Source: Betaproteobacteria bacterium (GTDB lineage: Bacteria > Pseudomonadota > Gammaproteobacteria > Burkholderiales > JACQAP01). From it: a stretch of DNA of 64,000 nt. Shown in pieces: positions 26,092 through 34,797 of this stretch. Under the pieces are notes generated by a model. That model worked only from the letters and a program-made list of their open reading frames with translations. It had not been told where the DNA came from and did not search any database. The position numbers and the translations under genes are program-made. Where the stretch lies: positions 1-64,000 of the forward strand of contig JACQAP010000004.1 of NCBI GenBank assembly GCA_016194905.1, written 5' to 3'. Each line of letters begins with the position of its first letter. The stretch's first letter is position 1.

Positions 26092-26967
26092 TCAATTCAG
26101 CCTCGCCGCTTCGCGCCGCAATTCAATGATGCGCCGGCGGATGTCGTCGGCGTCTTCGCAGGACGGTGAACGCTTCAGATACTCTTCGAAATCGGCGAGC
26201 GCGGCGCGTGAGCACTCGAGCTCCTGGTAGAGCATGCCGCGGTCGCGCAGTTCCGGTGTTTGCTCCGGCATGGTCGCGATGATCCAGTTCACGATCGGCA
26301 GTGCCCGATCGAGGTTGTGTCCACGCAGATAGATCGCCTTCAGATTGCGCAGCAGACGCACGATGATTTCCTTGTTGCTCGCCGACACCAGCAACTCGGC
26401 GACGATCGCGCGGGAAACCTCTCCGCCGCGCACTTCGCGCAGGCGCTTCTGCAAATCGACAAGGCCGAGCGAGATACCGCCTGAATAAGGATCCAGCACA
26501 ACAGCGCCGTCTGGCACCGCGCATTTGACCAGGAAATGCCCCGGGAAACTCACGCCCTGCAGCGGCAGGCCGATTTTTCGGCCGAGTTCCATGTAGATCA
26601 CGCAAAGCGTGATCGGGATGCCGGTGCGGCGCTCCAGCACCTCGTTGAGGAAGCTGTTGCGCGGGTCGTAGTAATCCCCGGAGTTGGGCGCGAAGCCGAG
26701 ATCGCCGAACAGAAACTGGTTCAGCGCGCTGATGCGCTCGGGAAAGCTGTCATCTTCATTGATGCGCAACCTGAGCACGTACGTCAGCTCTTCGATGCGC
26801 GACAGGTAAGCCGCGACGTTCAGGTCCGGATAGCCGTGGCCGGCAATCAGCAGCGCGGCCTCGGCGAGGCTGATGTCCTCGTCCGGACCGGAAACGATCT
26901 GCCGCAGACGTTCGGACATCGTTTCCGCCGGTCGGCTTTGCGTCGCGGAGGATGGCGCCGAAGCCAA
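26092..26967 (-). CDS. SirB1-family transglutaminase-like/TPR protein
   Basis: A 291-residue protein of the SirB1 family. It has the transglutaminase-like core 'NSFLNEVLERRTGIPITLCVIYMELGRKIGLPLQGVSFPGHFLV', with 'LDPYSGG', and a C-terminal TPR-like section 'IYLRGHNLDRALPIVNWII' and 'LYQELECSRAALADFEEYL'. The family is widespread in Proteobacteria and no enzymatic activity is firmly established. It starts 9 bases after the rhlE stop on the same strand, so the two probably form an operon. A second possible start is Met17. Confidence 0.85.
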   Translation of the reverse strand: MASAPSSATQSRPAETMSERLRQIVSGPDEDISLAEAALLIAGHGYPDLNVAAYLSRIEELTYVLRLRINEDDSFPERISALNQFLFGDLGFAPNSGDYYDPRNSFLNEVLERRTGIPITLCVIYMELGRKIGLPLQGVSFPGHFLVKCAVPDGAVVLDPYSGGISLGLVDLQKRLREVRGGEVSRAIVAELLVSASNKEIIVRLLRNLKAIYLRGHNLDRALPIVNWIIATMPEQTPELRDRGMLYQELECSRAALADFEEYLKRSPSCEDADDIRRRIIELRREAARLN

Positions 26968-26976
26968 CCCCGACTC

Positions 26977-28368
26977 CTAGGCGTCCTGCTTTTCCGCAGG
27001 GACTGGAGGCAGGAATAACGCAGCGACCTCCTTTTTCGGTCCGCGCGCGGGCGCGGCCGGCTTGGCGGTCTGCGTTGCTTCGGAGGATGGAGTGTAAGGC
27101 CTGGAGAACAGCGGATCGGCGGAAGGTGCGGCGGCACGCGACGATGCTGATCGTGACGGCGCGGAGCGATGCTCGTCGCGACGCGCATCCGGGCGGCGCG
27201 AACCCCCGCGCGGCGCGGACACGCGCTCGCGCTGGAATTGACCGGGCTCCTGCACCGGCAGTTTGATCTTCAGCAGCTTTTCGATTGCGACAAGATCGTC
27301 GCGCTCTTCATCGGACACCAGCGAGATGGCTTCGCCGGCCATGCCGGCGCGGCCGGTACGACCGACGCGGTGGACGTAGTCCTCAGGCGAGCCGGGAAGA
27401 TCGAAGTTGACGACGAAGGGCAGTTGCTCGATGTCGAGTCCGCGCGCCGCAATATCGGTCGCCACCAGAACCTTGGTCTTGCCGTCCTTGAACTCGGCCA
27501 GCGCCTGCATGCGCTCGCCCTGGGTGCGGTCGCTGTGAATGGCCGCGGCGCCGACACCGTCCTTGTCCAGCTTGTAAGCCAGCCGGTTGGCGCCAATCTT
27601 GGTATTGCAGAACACTAGCACCTGGCGCATGTCGCGCGACTTGATCAAGTGCGTCAGCAGATCACGCTTCGCAGTGGCTTCAACTTTGTAAACCAGGTGG
27701 GTCACCGTCTCGATGACTGAATTGCGGCGCGCGACTTCGACGCTGACCGGGTTGGTCAAAAACTGCTTCGCCAGCCCGCGGATATCATCGGAATAGGTTG
27801 CGGAGAACAGCAGGCTCTGCCGCTTCGCCGGCAGCACTGACAGGATGCGCTTGATGTCCGGCAGAAAGCCCATGTCGAGCATGCGATCGGCCTCGTCGAG
27901 CACGAGGAACTGCACCTGCGAGAGGTTTACCGTTTTCTGACCCAGATGATCGAGCAGACGTCCGGGCGTCGCGACCAGAATCTCGACGCCGGCGCGCAAC
28001 TCGGCGATCTGCGGATCGATGTGAACGCCGCCGTACACCACCGCCGAACGCAGCGGAATGTGCTTGCCGTAGGTTTTGACGCTGTCCTGCACCTGCGCGG
28101 CGAGCTCACGCGTCGGCGTCAGGATCAATGCTCGCACCGGATGGCGCGCGGGCGAAACGCTGGTATTGGCGAATTCCTTCAGGCGCTGCAACATCGGCAG
28201 CGTGAAGCCGGCCGTCTTGCCGGTGCCGGTCTGTGCCGCGGCCATCACATCCTGGCCTTGAAGAATGGGAGGAATCGCCTTGGCCTGGACGGGCGTGGGA
28301 TCGGTGTAACCTTGATCGGCGATTGCGCGCAACAACTCCGGGGCGAGCCCCAGATCGGAAAACGACAT
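26977..28368 (-). CDS. rhlE: DEAD-box RNA helicase RhlE
   Basis: A 463-residue ATP-dependent RNA helicase. Motifs in order: Q motif '[14 protein letters not shown]', motif I '[12 protein letters not shown]', Ia 'PTRELAAQV', II 'LDEADRML', III 'FSATY', V '[12 protein letters not shown]' and VI '[10 protein letters not shown]'. The C-terminal 90 residues are a basic, disordered Arg/Ser/Ala/Pro-rich tail, as in RhlE proteins of Betaproteobacteria, which helps RNA binding in ribosome assembly and RNA decay. ATG 28368 follows a CAGGAG site. It probably shares a transcript with the SirB1-family gene behind it. Confidence 0.92.
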   Translation of the reverse strand: MSFSDLGLAPELLRAIADQGYTDPTPVQAKAIPPILQGQDVMAAAQTGTGKTAGFTLPMLQRLKEFANTSVSPARHPVRALILTPTRELAAQVQDSVKTYGKHIPLRSAVVYGGVHIDPQIAELRAGVEILVATPGRLLDHLGQKTVNLSQVQFLVLDEADRMLDMGFLPDIKRILSVLPAKRQSLLFSATYSDDIRGLAKQFLTNPVSVEVARRNSVIETVTHLVYKVEATAKRDLLTHLIKSRDMRQVLVFCNTKIGANRLAYKLDKDGVGAAAIHSDRTQGERMQALAEFKDGKTKVLVATDIAARGLDIEQLPFVVNFDLPGSPEDYVHRVGRTGRAGMAGEAISLVSDEERDDLVAIEKLLKIKLPVQEPGQFQRERVSAPRGGSRRPDARRDEHRSAPSRSASSRAAAPSADPLFSRPYTPSSEATQTAKPAAPARGPKKEVAALFLPPVPAEKQDA

Positions 28369-28524
28369 TAACTTCGACTCCTGCGTCGCCTCGACGGCAA
28401 CGCGATTAGATCAGTGCCGGCGAATGCCGCACCTGAATTGACCGCGCATGCTACAGGATAACTAGCGAATCCGAAAGACTTTTTAACCGCCGTTACGGTC
28501 GTGTGGGCGAGTCCTAAACCGTGC

Positions 28525-28630
28525 TTTTTCTTTCGCCCTTACTCGGTACCTCTCAAGGGGGTACTGAAAAGAATCCTCAGTCCGGCTTCTTGGCCTTTAC
28601 TCAGCCCTCTACCCTTTCACCTCAGTCCTG
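28525..28630. repeat. B-family repeat at the end of the AI-2E-family transporter gene
   Basis: It contains TTTCGCCCTTACTC (28529-28542), CCTCAGTCC, GCCTTTACTCAGCCCTCT (28593-28610, exact match to the reverse complement of 6316-6333) and CTCAGTCCTGC. These are the units of the B-family at 6239-6630. The transporter stop codon (28609-28611) is inside it. Confidence 0.75.
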
Positions 28631-29685
28631 CCTTCCTCGTCCCTAACCTCGCCCTCCACCCACTCGTTCACCATGCGATAGCCGACTGCGAGCAGCGTGG
28701 GGCCGAGAAAAATGCCGACGAAACCGAATGCGGCCGCGCCCCCGAGCACACCCAGCAGGACCAACATGAAAGGCAGATTGCTGCCGTGGCTGATGATCAT
28801 CGGCTTTAACACGTTGTCGACCATGCTGACGACGAGCAGTCCCCACAAACCCATGAAAACGGCCCAGCCGGTGGAGCCTTGCACGAACAGCCAGACGGTC
28901 GCGGGAATCCAGATGAGCGGCGGGCCGACCGGCACCACCGAGAGGAAGAACGTTGCCAGCCCGAGCAACGCCGCACCCGGTACACCGGCGATCAGGAAGC
29001 CGATGCCCGCCACCACGCCTTGAACCAGCGCGGTGCCCAGAATGCCGTACACCACACTGACGACCGTGCTGCCGGCGATATCCAGCAGATGACGGCCGCG
29101 CGCCCTGCCGATGCGACTTGTAATGCGCTTGACCTTGGCCGCTGCAGCCTCGCCGTCGCGGTAAAGGAAGAAGGCGACCAGCACCGCCAGGCCGAGTTGC
29201 AGCAAGCCGGCGAACAAGATGCCCCCGCCAGCCACCAGCACGGACTTGGCGGGAGAAATCAGGCCTTTCAGATCTTGCAGCAGACGGCCGCCGTCGTGCG
29301 ACAGATTCTTCCAGTAGTTTTTGAGCGTTTCGCCGACAAGCGGCAGACCGGTAATCCACTCCGGGAGCGCGGGCGGCCCGTTCTCGAACGACTTGCGCAC
29401 TGCCTCGACGAGTTCGGTTGCGCTATCGGCGAGGCTGAAGGCGACGAAAACGAAAGGTGCAATCAAGATCAGACACGCTGCCAGCATCATCAATGCTGCC
29501 GCCAGATTGCGGCGGCCGCCGACGAATTTCCTCAGGCGGACATACAGAGGCCAGGTCGAATAAGTCAGGATCACCGCCATCAGCAATGCCGTCACGAAAG
29601 GCGTCAGCACCACTAGGCAACCGATGACGAGCGCGGCGAGCGTGCCGATGCCGAGCATCCTGTCGATGCGATTGGTCCTCGTCAT
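28609..29685 (-). CDS. AI-2E/PerM-family membrane transporter
   Basis: A 358-residue polytopic inner-membrane protein of the AI-2E (YdiK/PerM) family, with about eight helices: two near the N-terminus ('GTLAALVIGCLVVLTPFVTALLM'), a central soluble section ('WITGLPLVGETLKNYWKNL') and the conserved C-terminal block 'AGVPGAALLGLATFFLSVVPVGPPLIWIPA' with 'NVLKPMIISHGSNLPFMLVLLGVLGG'. Members include autoinducer-2 exporters and Na+/H+ antiporters; the substrate here is unknown. The C-terminal 'GRTEVKG' and stop are encoded by a B-family repeat, in the same frame as the 'SRTED' end of glpD. ATG 29685 begins a basic leader; a longer frame to 29724 is less likely. Confidence 0.85.
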   Translation of the reverse strand: MTRTNRIDRMLGIGTLAALVIGCLVVLTPFVTALLMAVILTYSTWPLYVRLRKFVGGRRNLAAALMMLAACLILIAPFVFVAFSLADSATELVEAVRKSFENGPPALPEWITGLPLVGETLKNYWKNLSHDGGRLLQDLKGLISPAKSVLVAGGGILFAGLLQLGLAVLVAFFLYRDGEAAAAKVKRITSRIGRARGRHLLDIAGSTVVSVVYGILGTALVQGVVAGIGFLIAGVPGAALLGLATFFLSVVPVGPPLIWIPATVWLFVQGSTGWAVFMGLWGLLVVSMVDNVLKPMIISHGSNLPFMLVLLGVLGGAAAFGFVGIFLGPTLLAVGYRMVNEWVEGEVRDEEGRTEVKG

Positions 29686-29758
29686 CTGAATGGAAATCCG
29701 GTTCGCATGCCCGCATGAGGCCACAGCAAATATCCATCGTCAATCGGCGCGCAGCCGT

Positions 29759-31675
29759 TCACGCACCCGCCTGGTCGCGCATCGCTTCGAGCTCTTCCCA
29801 GCGGCTCAGGCAGGCGGTCAGTTCTTCTTCAATGGCGGCATAGCGCTTCTGCAACTGCCGGATCTCGTCGGGCGCGTCACTATAGAGCGCCGGGTCGGCA
29901 AGCCGCGCACCGATCTGCGCCTGTTCCGTCTCCAGCGTCTGGATGCGCGAGGGCATCGCTTCCAGTTCCCGGGTCTGGCCGAAGCTGAGCTTGCGCGGCC
30001 GCTGCGGCGCGGACCGGTCGCGCGCGGGCACCGCCTTCGCCGTCTCTTCCGGTGGTCTCGATGCACGCGCCACGCGCCCGTCGATCAGCCGCTGCCAGTC
30101 GGTATAACCGCCCGGGTTACGCGTCCAGCGTCCATCGCCTTCCGGGGCAATCGTGTCCGTGACGACGTTGTCGAGAAAAGCGCGGTCGTGGCTGACCAGC
30201 AGCACCGTGCCCGCGTAATCCTGCAGCAGGCTTTCCAGCAGTTCGAGTGTGTCGATGTCCAGATCGTTGGTCGGTTCATCCAGCACCAGCAGGTTCGCCG
30301 GCTGGCTGAACAATCTCGCGAGCAACAGCCGGTTGCGTTCCCCGCCCGACAACGCCTTCACCGGCGCACGCGCGCGCTCCGGCGGGAACAGGAAGTCGGC
30401 AAGGTAGGTCATGATGTGCTTGCGGGCACCGTCGATTTCGACATAGTCGGAGCCGGGCGCGATGGTTTGCGCCACCGTGGTCTCCTCATCCAGGCGCGTG
30501 CGGAACTGGTCGTAGTACGCCACGGCCAGCCGCGTACCGCGGCGGATGCTGCCCGCATCCGCGCTCATTTCACCGAGAATGAGCTTTATCAGCGTCGACT
30601 TGCCGGCGCCGTTCGGCCCGATCAGGCCGATCTTGTCGCCACGCAGGATGCGGCAGGAAAAATCCCTGACCACCTGCCGCTCGCCGAGGCGTTTGTCGAC
30701 GTGCTCCAGTTCCGCCACGAGTTGGCCAGAGCGTTCGCCCTCCGCAACCGAAATCGAAACCTGGCCGAGACGCTCGCGCCGCGCCGAGCGTTCCAGCCGC
30801 AGGCGTTCGAGCCGCCGCACGCGACCTTCATTGCGCGTGCGGCGCGCTTCGATACCCTTGCGGATCCAACCCTCTTCCTGCGCCAGCAGCTTGTCGAACT
30901 TCTGATTGTTCACCGCCTCGACCGCGAGTTGATCCGCTTTGCGTTGCTCGTATTCGGCGAAACTTCCGGGATAGAGGCCGAGCCGGCCGCGATCGAGTTC
31001 GGCGATGCCGGTGACGGCACGGTCGAGAAATGCGCGGTCGTGGGTGACGACGAACACTGCGCCGGGAAATTCGGCCACCATGTTCTCCAGCCAGACGATC
31101 GATTCCACATCGAGATGGTTGGTCGGCTCATCGAGCACCAGCAGTTGCGGATCGCCCGCCAGCGCGCGCGCCAGCGCCACGCGTTTGCGCATGCCGCCCG
31201 ACAGCGTGTCGATGCGGGCATCCTGCGCAAGTCCGAGACGCGACAATACGGATTCGACCCGGTGCTCGACGCGCCAGCCATCGTGCCGTTCGAGCAATTC
31301 CTGCGCAGTCTGCATCCGGTCCAGGGAGCGCACGTCGTCCTGGCCCAGTTCCAGGGCATGCGCGGCGGCGTGGTAGTCGGCCAGAATGCGCGAAAGCTCG
31401 CCGAGTCCCGCGACTGTCGCTTCGAAAACCGACTGCATCGCATCGAGTTCCGGCTCCTGTGCGACGAAGCCGATGCGCAAACCGGGCTGCCGCCATACGC
31501 GGCCGTCGTCGGGCAGCGCCATGCCGGCCAGCAATTTGAGCAGGCTGGACTTACCCGTGCCATTGCGGCCTATCAGTCCGATGCGGCTGCCCGGCTCCAC
31601 CACCAAGTCGACGTGATCCAGCAATGGCACATGGCCGTAGGCAAGCGAAACATTTTCGAAAGTGGCGAGCGGCAT
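29759..31675 (-). CDS. uup: ABC-F ATPase Uup
   Basis: A 638-residue ABC-F protein with two ATPase cassettes and no membrane domain. Cassette 1: Walker A '[10 protein letters not shown]', signature 'LSGGMRKRVALARAL', Walker B '[12 protein letters not shown]'. The interdomain linker lies around residues 240-310. Cassette 2: 'GPNGAGKSTLI', 'LSGGERNRLLLARLF', 'LLVLDEPTNDLD'. A C-terminal coiled coil ('IRQLQKRYAAIEEELTACLSRWEELE') is the Uup hallmark and binds DNA or ribosomes. ABC-F proteins act on ribosome function; Uup also affects transposon excision in E. coli. ATG 31675 is the first plausible start ('MPLATFENVSLAYG'); longer frames run through the D-family repeat. Confidence 0.92.
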   Translation of the reverse strand: MPLATFENVSLAYGHVPLLDHVDLVVEPGSRIGLIGRNGTGKSSLLKLLAGMALPDDGRVWRQPGLRIGFVAQEPELDAMQSVFEATVAGLGELSRILADYHAAAHALELGQDDVRSLDRMQTAQELLERHDGWRVEHRVESVLSRLGLAQDARIDTLSGGMRKRVALARALAGDPQLLVLDEPTNHLDVESIVWLENMVAEFPGAVFVVTHDRAFLDRAVTGIAELDRGRLGLYPGSFAEYEQRKADQLAVEAVNNQKFDKLLAQEEGWIRKGIEARRTRNEGRVRRLERLRLERSARRERLGQVSISVAEGERSGQLVAELEHVDKRLGERQVVRDFSCRILRGDKIGLIGPNGAGKSTLIKLILGEMSADAGSIRRGTRLAVAYYDQFRTRLDEETTVAQTIAPGSDYVEIDGARKHIMTYLADFLFPPERARAPVKALSGGERNRLLLARLFSQPANLLVLDEPTNDLDIDTLELLESLLQDYAGTVLLVSHDRAFLDNVVTDTIAPEGDGRWTRNPGGYTDWQRLIDGRVARASRPPEETAKAVPARDRSAPQRPRKLSFGQTRELEAMPSRIQTLETEQAQIGARLADPALYSDAPDEIRQLQKRYAAIEEELTACLSRWEELEAMRDQAGA

Positions 31676-31753
31676 AGAAGGTGGCGCGAACCACGTGAAT
31701 ACAGTCGCAGCGCGCCGCCGATGCGGGAAAGAGGCGGCATCATAACCGAGATG

Positions 31754-31803
31754 CCGTGACGACGTGACGGTCGTGACAACGTAAGAGCCGTGACGATCGT
31801 CAC
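31754..31803. repeat. D-family hairpin repeat
   Basis: Units GCCGTGAC, GACGTGAC, GGTCGTGAC and AACG are followed by AGAGCCGTGACGATCGTCAC, which contains a palindromic GTGACGATCGTCAC (31790-31803). It lies between uup and tRNA-Arg and would be in the 5' leader of uup. Confidence 0.7.
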
Positions 31804-31905
31804 AGTTTTTCTCAGCCTGCGGCAGCAGCGAGCGCCTTCTGCGGACGCTACGAAACACCCTGGATGAACGAGGCGGCGCTGGATTTCGGTTAAAATCCGC
31901 GCGTC

Positions 31906-31981
31906 GCCCCGGTAGCTCAGTGGATAGAGCAACCCCCTCCTAAGGGGTAGGTCGCACGTTCGATTCGTGTTCGGGGCGCCA
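31906..31981 (+). tRNA. tRNA-Arg (CCT)
   Basis: A 76-nt cloverleaf: acceptor GCCCCGG pairs with the 3' TTCGGGGC (one G-T), D arm 'AGCTCAGTGGATAGAGC', anticodon loop CT-CCT-AA in the stem ACCCC/GGGGT, TψC loop 'GTTCGATTC' and an encoded CCA. It reads AGG codons. It stands alone; no integrase or repeated 3' end marks it as an attachment site. Confidence 0.93.
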
Positions 31982-32054
31982 GAGGAGGTATTCAAGCCGG
32001 CGATGTGCGCGCAATGACGGACGCGATCAGTCCAGGCGTTCGAGGACTTTGGTA

Positions 32055-32140
32055 GACGGTGAACATTAAAATTTTACGCCGGGACGCCGAAAAACAAAGG
32101 GCCGCAAAAGCGGCCCTTCTGTTAACAGTTCACCGTTCAC
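32055..32140. repeat. G-family inverted repeat (GTGAACGGTGAAC type)
   Basis: The left arm GACGGTGAACATTAA (32055-32069) faces GTTAACAGTTCACCGTTCAC (32121-32140). Between them lies the efp terminator hairpin. On the efp strand, the right arm starts 8 bases after the efp stop codon and is built of GTGAACG, GTGAACT and GTTAAC units. Confidence 0.65.
32089..32117 (-). terminator. Intrinsic terminator of efp
   Basis: The stem AGGGCCGC / GCGGCCCT has a four-base loop. Read on the minus strand it is followed by TTTGTTTTTC, a good uridine tract. It lies about 30 bases beyond the efp stop codon. Confidence 0.85.
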
Positions 32141-32148
32141 TGCTTCAT

Positions 32149-32706
32149 TCAGCCCTTGACGCGATTCCTGTATTCCCCGGTGCGGGTATCGATTTCGATC
32201 TTGTCGCCGGATTCGCAGAACAGCGGCACATTGACGACAAAACCGGTGGCGATCTTCGCGGGCTTCAACACCTTACCCGAAGTGTCGCCGCGCACCGCCG
32301 GCTCGGTCGTGATCTCGCGCACCACGGAGTTCGGCAGCGTCACCGAAATGGGTTTGCCGTCGTAGAACACTATTTCGCACGGCAGTCCGTCCTCGATATA
32401 GTTGAGCGCATCGCCCATGTTGTCCTTCTCGACTTCGTTCTGGTTGTATTCGCTGTCCATGAACACGTACATCGGGTCGGCAAAATACGAATAAGTCACT
32501 TCCTTGCGCTCGAGCACGATGTTTTCCAGCTTCTCGTCGGCCTTGTAGACCACTTCGCTGGCGCCGCCGGTCAGCAGGTTCTTCAACTTCATTCTCATCA
32601 CGGCGGCGTTGCGACCGCCCTTGTTGTATTCGGCGCGCTGCACGACCATCGGGTCCTTGCCGACCATGATCACGTTGCCGGCGCGCACTTCCTGAGCCTG
32701 TATCAT
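32149..32706 (-). CDS. efp: Elongation factor P
   Basis: A 185-residue EF-P, which binds ribosomes stalled at polyproline and promotes peptide-bond formation. The tip of domain I reads '[12 protein letters not shown]', with Arg32 in the position that is Lys in E. coli. Arg32 is the residue rhamnosylated by EarP in Pseudomonas, Neisseria and Betaproteobacteria, and earP lies immediately upstream on the same strand (37-base gap). The three-domain length and the C-terminal '[16 protein letters not shown]' are standard. ATG 32706 begins '[11 protein letters not shown]'; the long upstream extension belongs to another frame of earP. A terminator follows. Confidence 0.96.
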   Translation of the reverse strand: MIQAQEVRAGNVIMVGKDPMVVQRAEYNKGGRNAAVMRMKLKNLLTGGASEVVYKADEKLENIVLERKEVTYSYFADPMYVFMDSEYNQNEVEKDNMGDALNYIEDGLPCEIVFYDGKPISVTLPNSVVREITTEPAVRGDTSGKVLKPAKIATGFVVNVPLFCESGDKIEIDTRTGEYRNRVKG

Positions 32707-32743
32707 CGTCTGTCCTGAAAAAAAGGGGCGAAAAAGCGCGAGA

Positions 32744-33865
32744 TTATACCCGTTCCGCGCAGAATTGAGCCAGATTACCGGCCAGGTCGCCAAGCGCTTC
32801 GAGGTGCGCCGGCCATTGCCCGGCAGCGGTTTCGAACCTTCCCCGATTCTCCATGCATTCTGCCCAGGCGCCCGGCAAGCCCTGCACGGGCGTGAGTCCG
32901 TTCCAGGATCGCCATAGCGGGTCGAGGGAGCGTGGCAGGTCCCCCGAACCGGAATAGCGATCCAGAAAAACCTGTAGTTTGATGCCGTGAGCGTTGCCGG
33001 CCTGGGGATAGGCCTGCCAGACCAGCGGCCGTGCCGCCAGTTGCGCGCGGACGAAGGAATCCTCGCCACGCACGAAGTTCCAGTCGCAAGCCCACAACAC
33101 CCGGTCATAATCGTCCTCGGCGAGAAAGGGCAGGATCTCGCCGGCAAGCGCGCCCCGGCGACGCCCCCCGCCCAGGCCAAACGCGCCCAACGCCTGCGCA
33201 CCGGGCGTCCCGCCGAAGGAAATCGCCCTGATCGGCTGGCTGCCCGCCGCCCAGGCTTCGAGCAGCGCCATCAGCGGCGCATGCGGATAGCAGAACAGCG
33301 ACACCAGAATCTCCCCTTGCGTTTCGGCTCGTACGCCCAGCCCATCGAGAAATTGCCGCATGCGGGCCGTATCTCGCTGGAACGTCTGGCGGCGCTGGGA
33401 CAATCCGCGTTCGATCAGCACCCCTCCGGTATTTGCAGTGAACCCGGGAAAGAAGAAATACTTGATCAGCGGCAACCGCGGATGCGGCGACGGCAGACCG
33501 TGACAACCGTCCACCCAGCTCTCGGCGCTCAGATATTCGAGATTGATCCACACCGACGCACGCGCCCGTTTCGCCATGGCTTCGACGTACGCAGCAGGCA
33601 GCTCGCAACCGAAGGTCTCGACCACGATATCGGCCGGCTCGGCCGGCGGGTAAGGCATCTTCCACGCATGGACCTCGATGTCGCCCAGCCTCTGCACCGT
33701 CGCGTCGGCGTCGAGCATCGGAGCGAGCCGCCGGAAGGTCGCCAGATCGTCCACCCACAGCCGGACGTCGGCTGCATGCTCCGCCGCAAGCTGGCGTGCG
33801 AGCCGCCAGCACACGCCGATGTCGCCGAGGTTGTCGACGACTGCACAGAAGAGGTCCCAACGCAT
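32744..33865 (-). CDS. earP: EF-P arginine rhamnosyltransferase EarP
   Basis: A 373-residue inverting GT-B enzyme that transfers rhamnose from TDP-rhamnose to Arg32 of EF-P. It starts '[26 protein letters not shown]', which includes the catalytic Asp of the DxxGDIGV-like motif, and has '[21 protein letters not shown]' and '[17 protein letters not shown]'. The C-terminal donor site includes '[29 protein letters not shown]'. It is upstream of its substrate gene efp. The 5' leader is an A-family hairpin repeat ending 6 bases before the ATG, so no ribosome site is visible; translation may depend on the hairpin or be weak. Confidence 0.95.
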   Translation of the reverse strand: MRWDLFCAVVDNLGDIGVCWRLARQLAAEHAADVRLWVDDLATFRRLAPMLDADATVQRLGDIEVHAWKMPYPPAEPADIVVETFGCELPAAYVEAMAKRARASVWINLEYLSAESWVDGCHGLPSPHPRLPLIKYFFFPGFTANTGGVLIERGLSQRRQTFQRDTARMRQFLDGLGVRAETQGEILVSLFCYPHAPLMALLEAWAAGSQPIRAISFGGTPGAQALGAFGLGGGRRRGALAGEILPFLAEDDYDRVLWACDWNFVRGEDSFVRAQLAARPLVWQAYPQAGNAHGIKLQVFLDRYSGSGDLPRSLDPLWRSWNGLTPVQGLPGAWAECMENRGRFETAAGQWPAHLEALGDLAGNLAQFCAERV

Positions 33866-33871
33866 GAATAT

Positions 33872-33949
33872 GGTGACTAGTGATTGGTGATTTGTGACTG
33901 GCAAAAGACCAGGTCTGAAAGCTTTTGCTAATCACCCGTTACCAGTCAC
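33872..33949. repeat. A-family hairpin repeat without a gene
   Basis: The left arm (33872-33906: GGTGACTAGTGATTGGTGAT, TTGTGACTGGCAAAAG) and inverted right arm (33922-33949: CTTTTGCTAATCACCCGTT, ACCAGTCAC) surround a loop of about 15 bases. It fills the gap between fabG-like (stop 33956-33958) and earP (start 33865), so it is both 3' trailer of one gene and 5' leader of the other. Confidence 0.88.
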
Positions 33950-33955
33950 GGCCTT

Positions 33956-34681
33956 TCAGGCCATTCCCCCATTAATCGAAATCACCTGCCCGGTGATGTA
34001 GCCGGCCTGCTCGGAGGCCAGGAACGCAACGAGCGCCGCGACTTCCTCGGTGGTGCCCGCCCGCTTCATCGGCACCAGCGCTTCGATGGCTTCCCTGGGA
34101 AAGGCGTGCTGGGTCACGGGCGAGGCGATGACGCCGGGCGCAATCGCATTGACCGTGATGCCGCGAGAAGCGAGTTCCAGCGCCAGGGACCTCGTAGCCC
34201 CATGCAGACCCGCCTTCGCTGCTGCGTAGTTGACCTGGCCGCGATTGCCGATGACGCCGGCCACGGAGGATACATTGATGATCCGGCCCCAGCGCGTACG
34301 AATCATGGGCAGCAGGAGCGGGTGCGTCACGTTGTAGAAACCGTTCAGCGATACATCGATCACGCGATCCCATTGCGCCCCGCTCATGCCCGCAAGGGGC
34401 GCATCGTCATGCACGCCGGCGTTGTTGACCAGCACCTGGACCGGCGCCTGCTCATCGAGCCGGGCCAGCGCCTGAGCGGCACCATCGCGGTCGGTCACGT
34501 CGAAAGCGATGGCCTGCGCCGCGGCACCGCCGGCCTGCAATTCCGCCGCCAGCCGTTGCGCTTCTTCGAGCCTCTGGTTGGCGTGCACGATCACCTGCAG
34601 ACCTTGTGCCGCCAGAGCGCGGCAGATCGCCGATCCGATCGCCCCGCTGCCGCCGGTTACCAACGCGGTTTTCACTGCCAC
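33956..34681 (-). CDS. 3-oxoacyl-ACP reductase of the aryl-polyene locus (FabG-like)
   Basis: A 241-residue SDR ketoreductase. Motifs: 'ALVTGGSGAIGSAICRAL', 'VLVNNAGVHDDAPLAGM', the catalytic Ser and Tyr-x-x-x-Lys in 'INVSSVAGVIGNRGQVNYAAAKAG', and 'GYITGQVISINGG'. The sequence pattern ('NQRLEEAQRLAAELQAGG', 'VHDDAPLAGM') resembles the ketoreductase of aryl-polyene clusters (ApeQ-like) rather than housekeeping FabG. It would reduce the 3-keto group after each condensation by the KS at 48.4 kb. It starts 117 bases from the divergent antiporter gene, and is separated from earP only by a repeat. Confidence 0.85.
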   Translation of the reverse strand: MAVKTALVTGGSGAIGSAICRALAAQGLQVIVHANQRLEEAQRLAAELQAGGAAAQAIAFDVTDRDGAAQALARLDEQAPVQVLVNNAGVHDDAPLAGMSGAQWDRVIDVSLNGFYNVTHPLLLPMIRTRWGRIINVSSVAGVIGNRGQVNYAAAKAGLHGATRSLALELASRGITVNAIAPGVIASPVTQHAFPREAIEALVPMKRAGTTEEVAALVAFLASEQAGYITGQVISINGGMA

Positions 34682-34797
34682 CTCCCCTGGTTTGTTCCCG
34701 GGCCGAATTTCACCCGGCCAATGTTATGCTTCGCTCCAGCGCGCAGACCGGCGCAACAGTAACTGAAAACGGGTCGCGCGCCAGGAGAAATGATCGC

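Noticed and set aside
29690-31759. A 689-codon open frame antisense to uup
   Set aside because: The protein is rich in Arg, Gln and His with no recognisable fold; uup on the other strand has all ABC-F motifs.
21521-33949. CRISPR-like arrays from the short repeated units
   Set aside because: Units are imperfect, 7-9 bases long, contiguous rather than spaced, and arranged as inverted arms; no unique spacers or cas genes.
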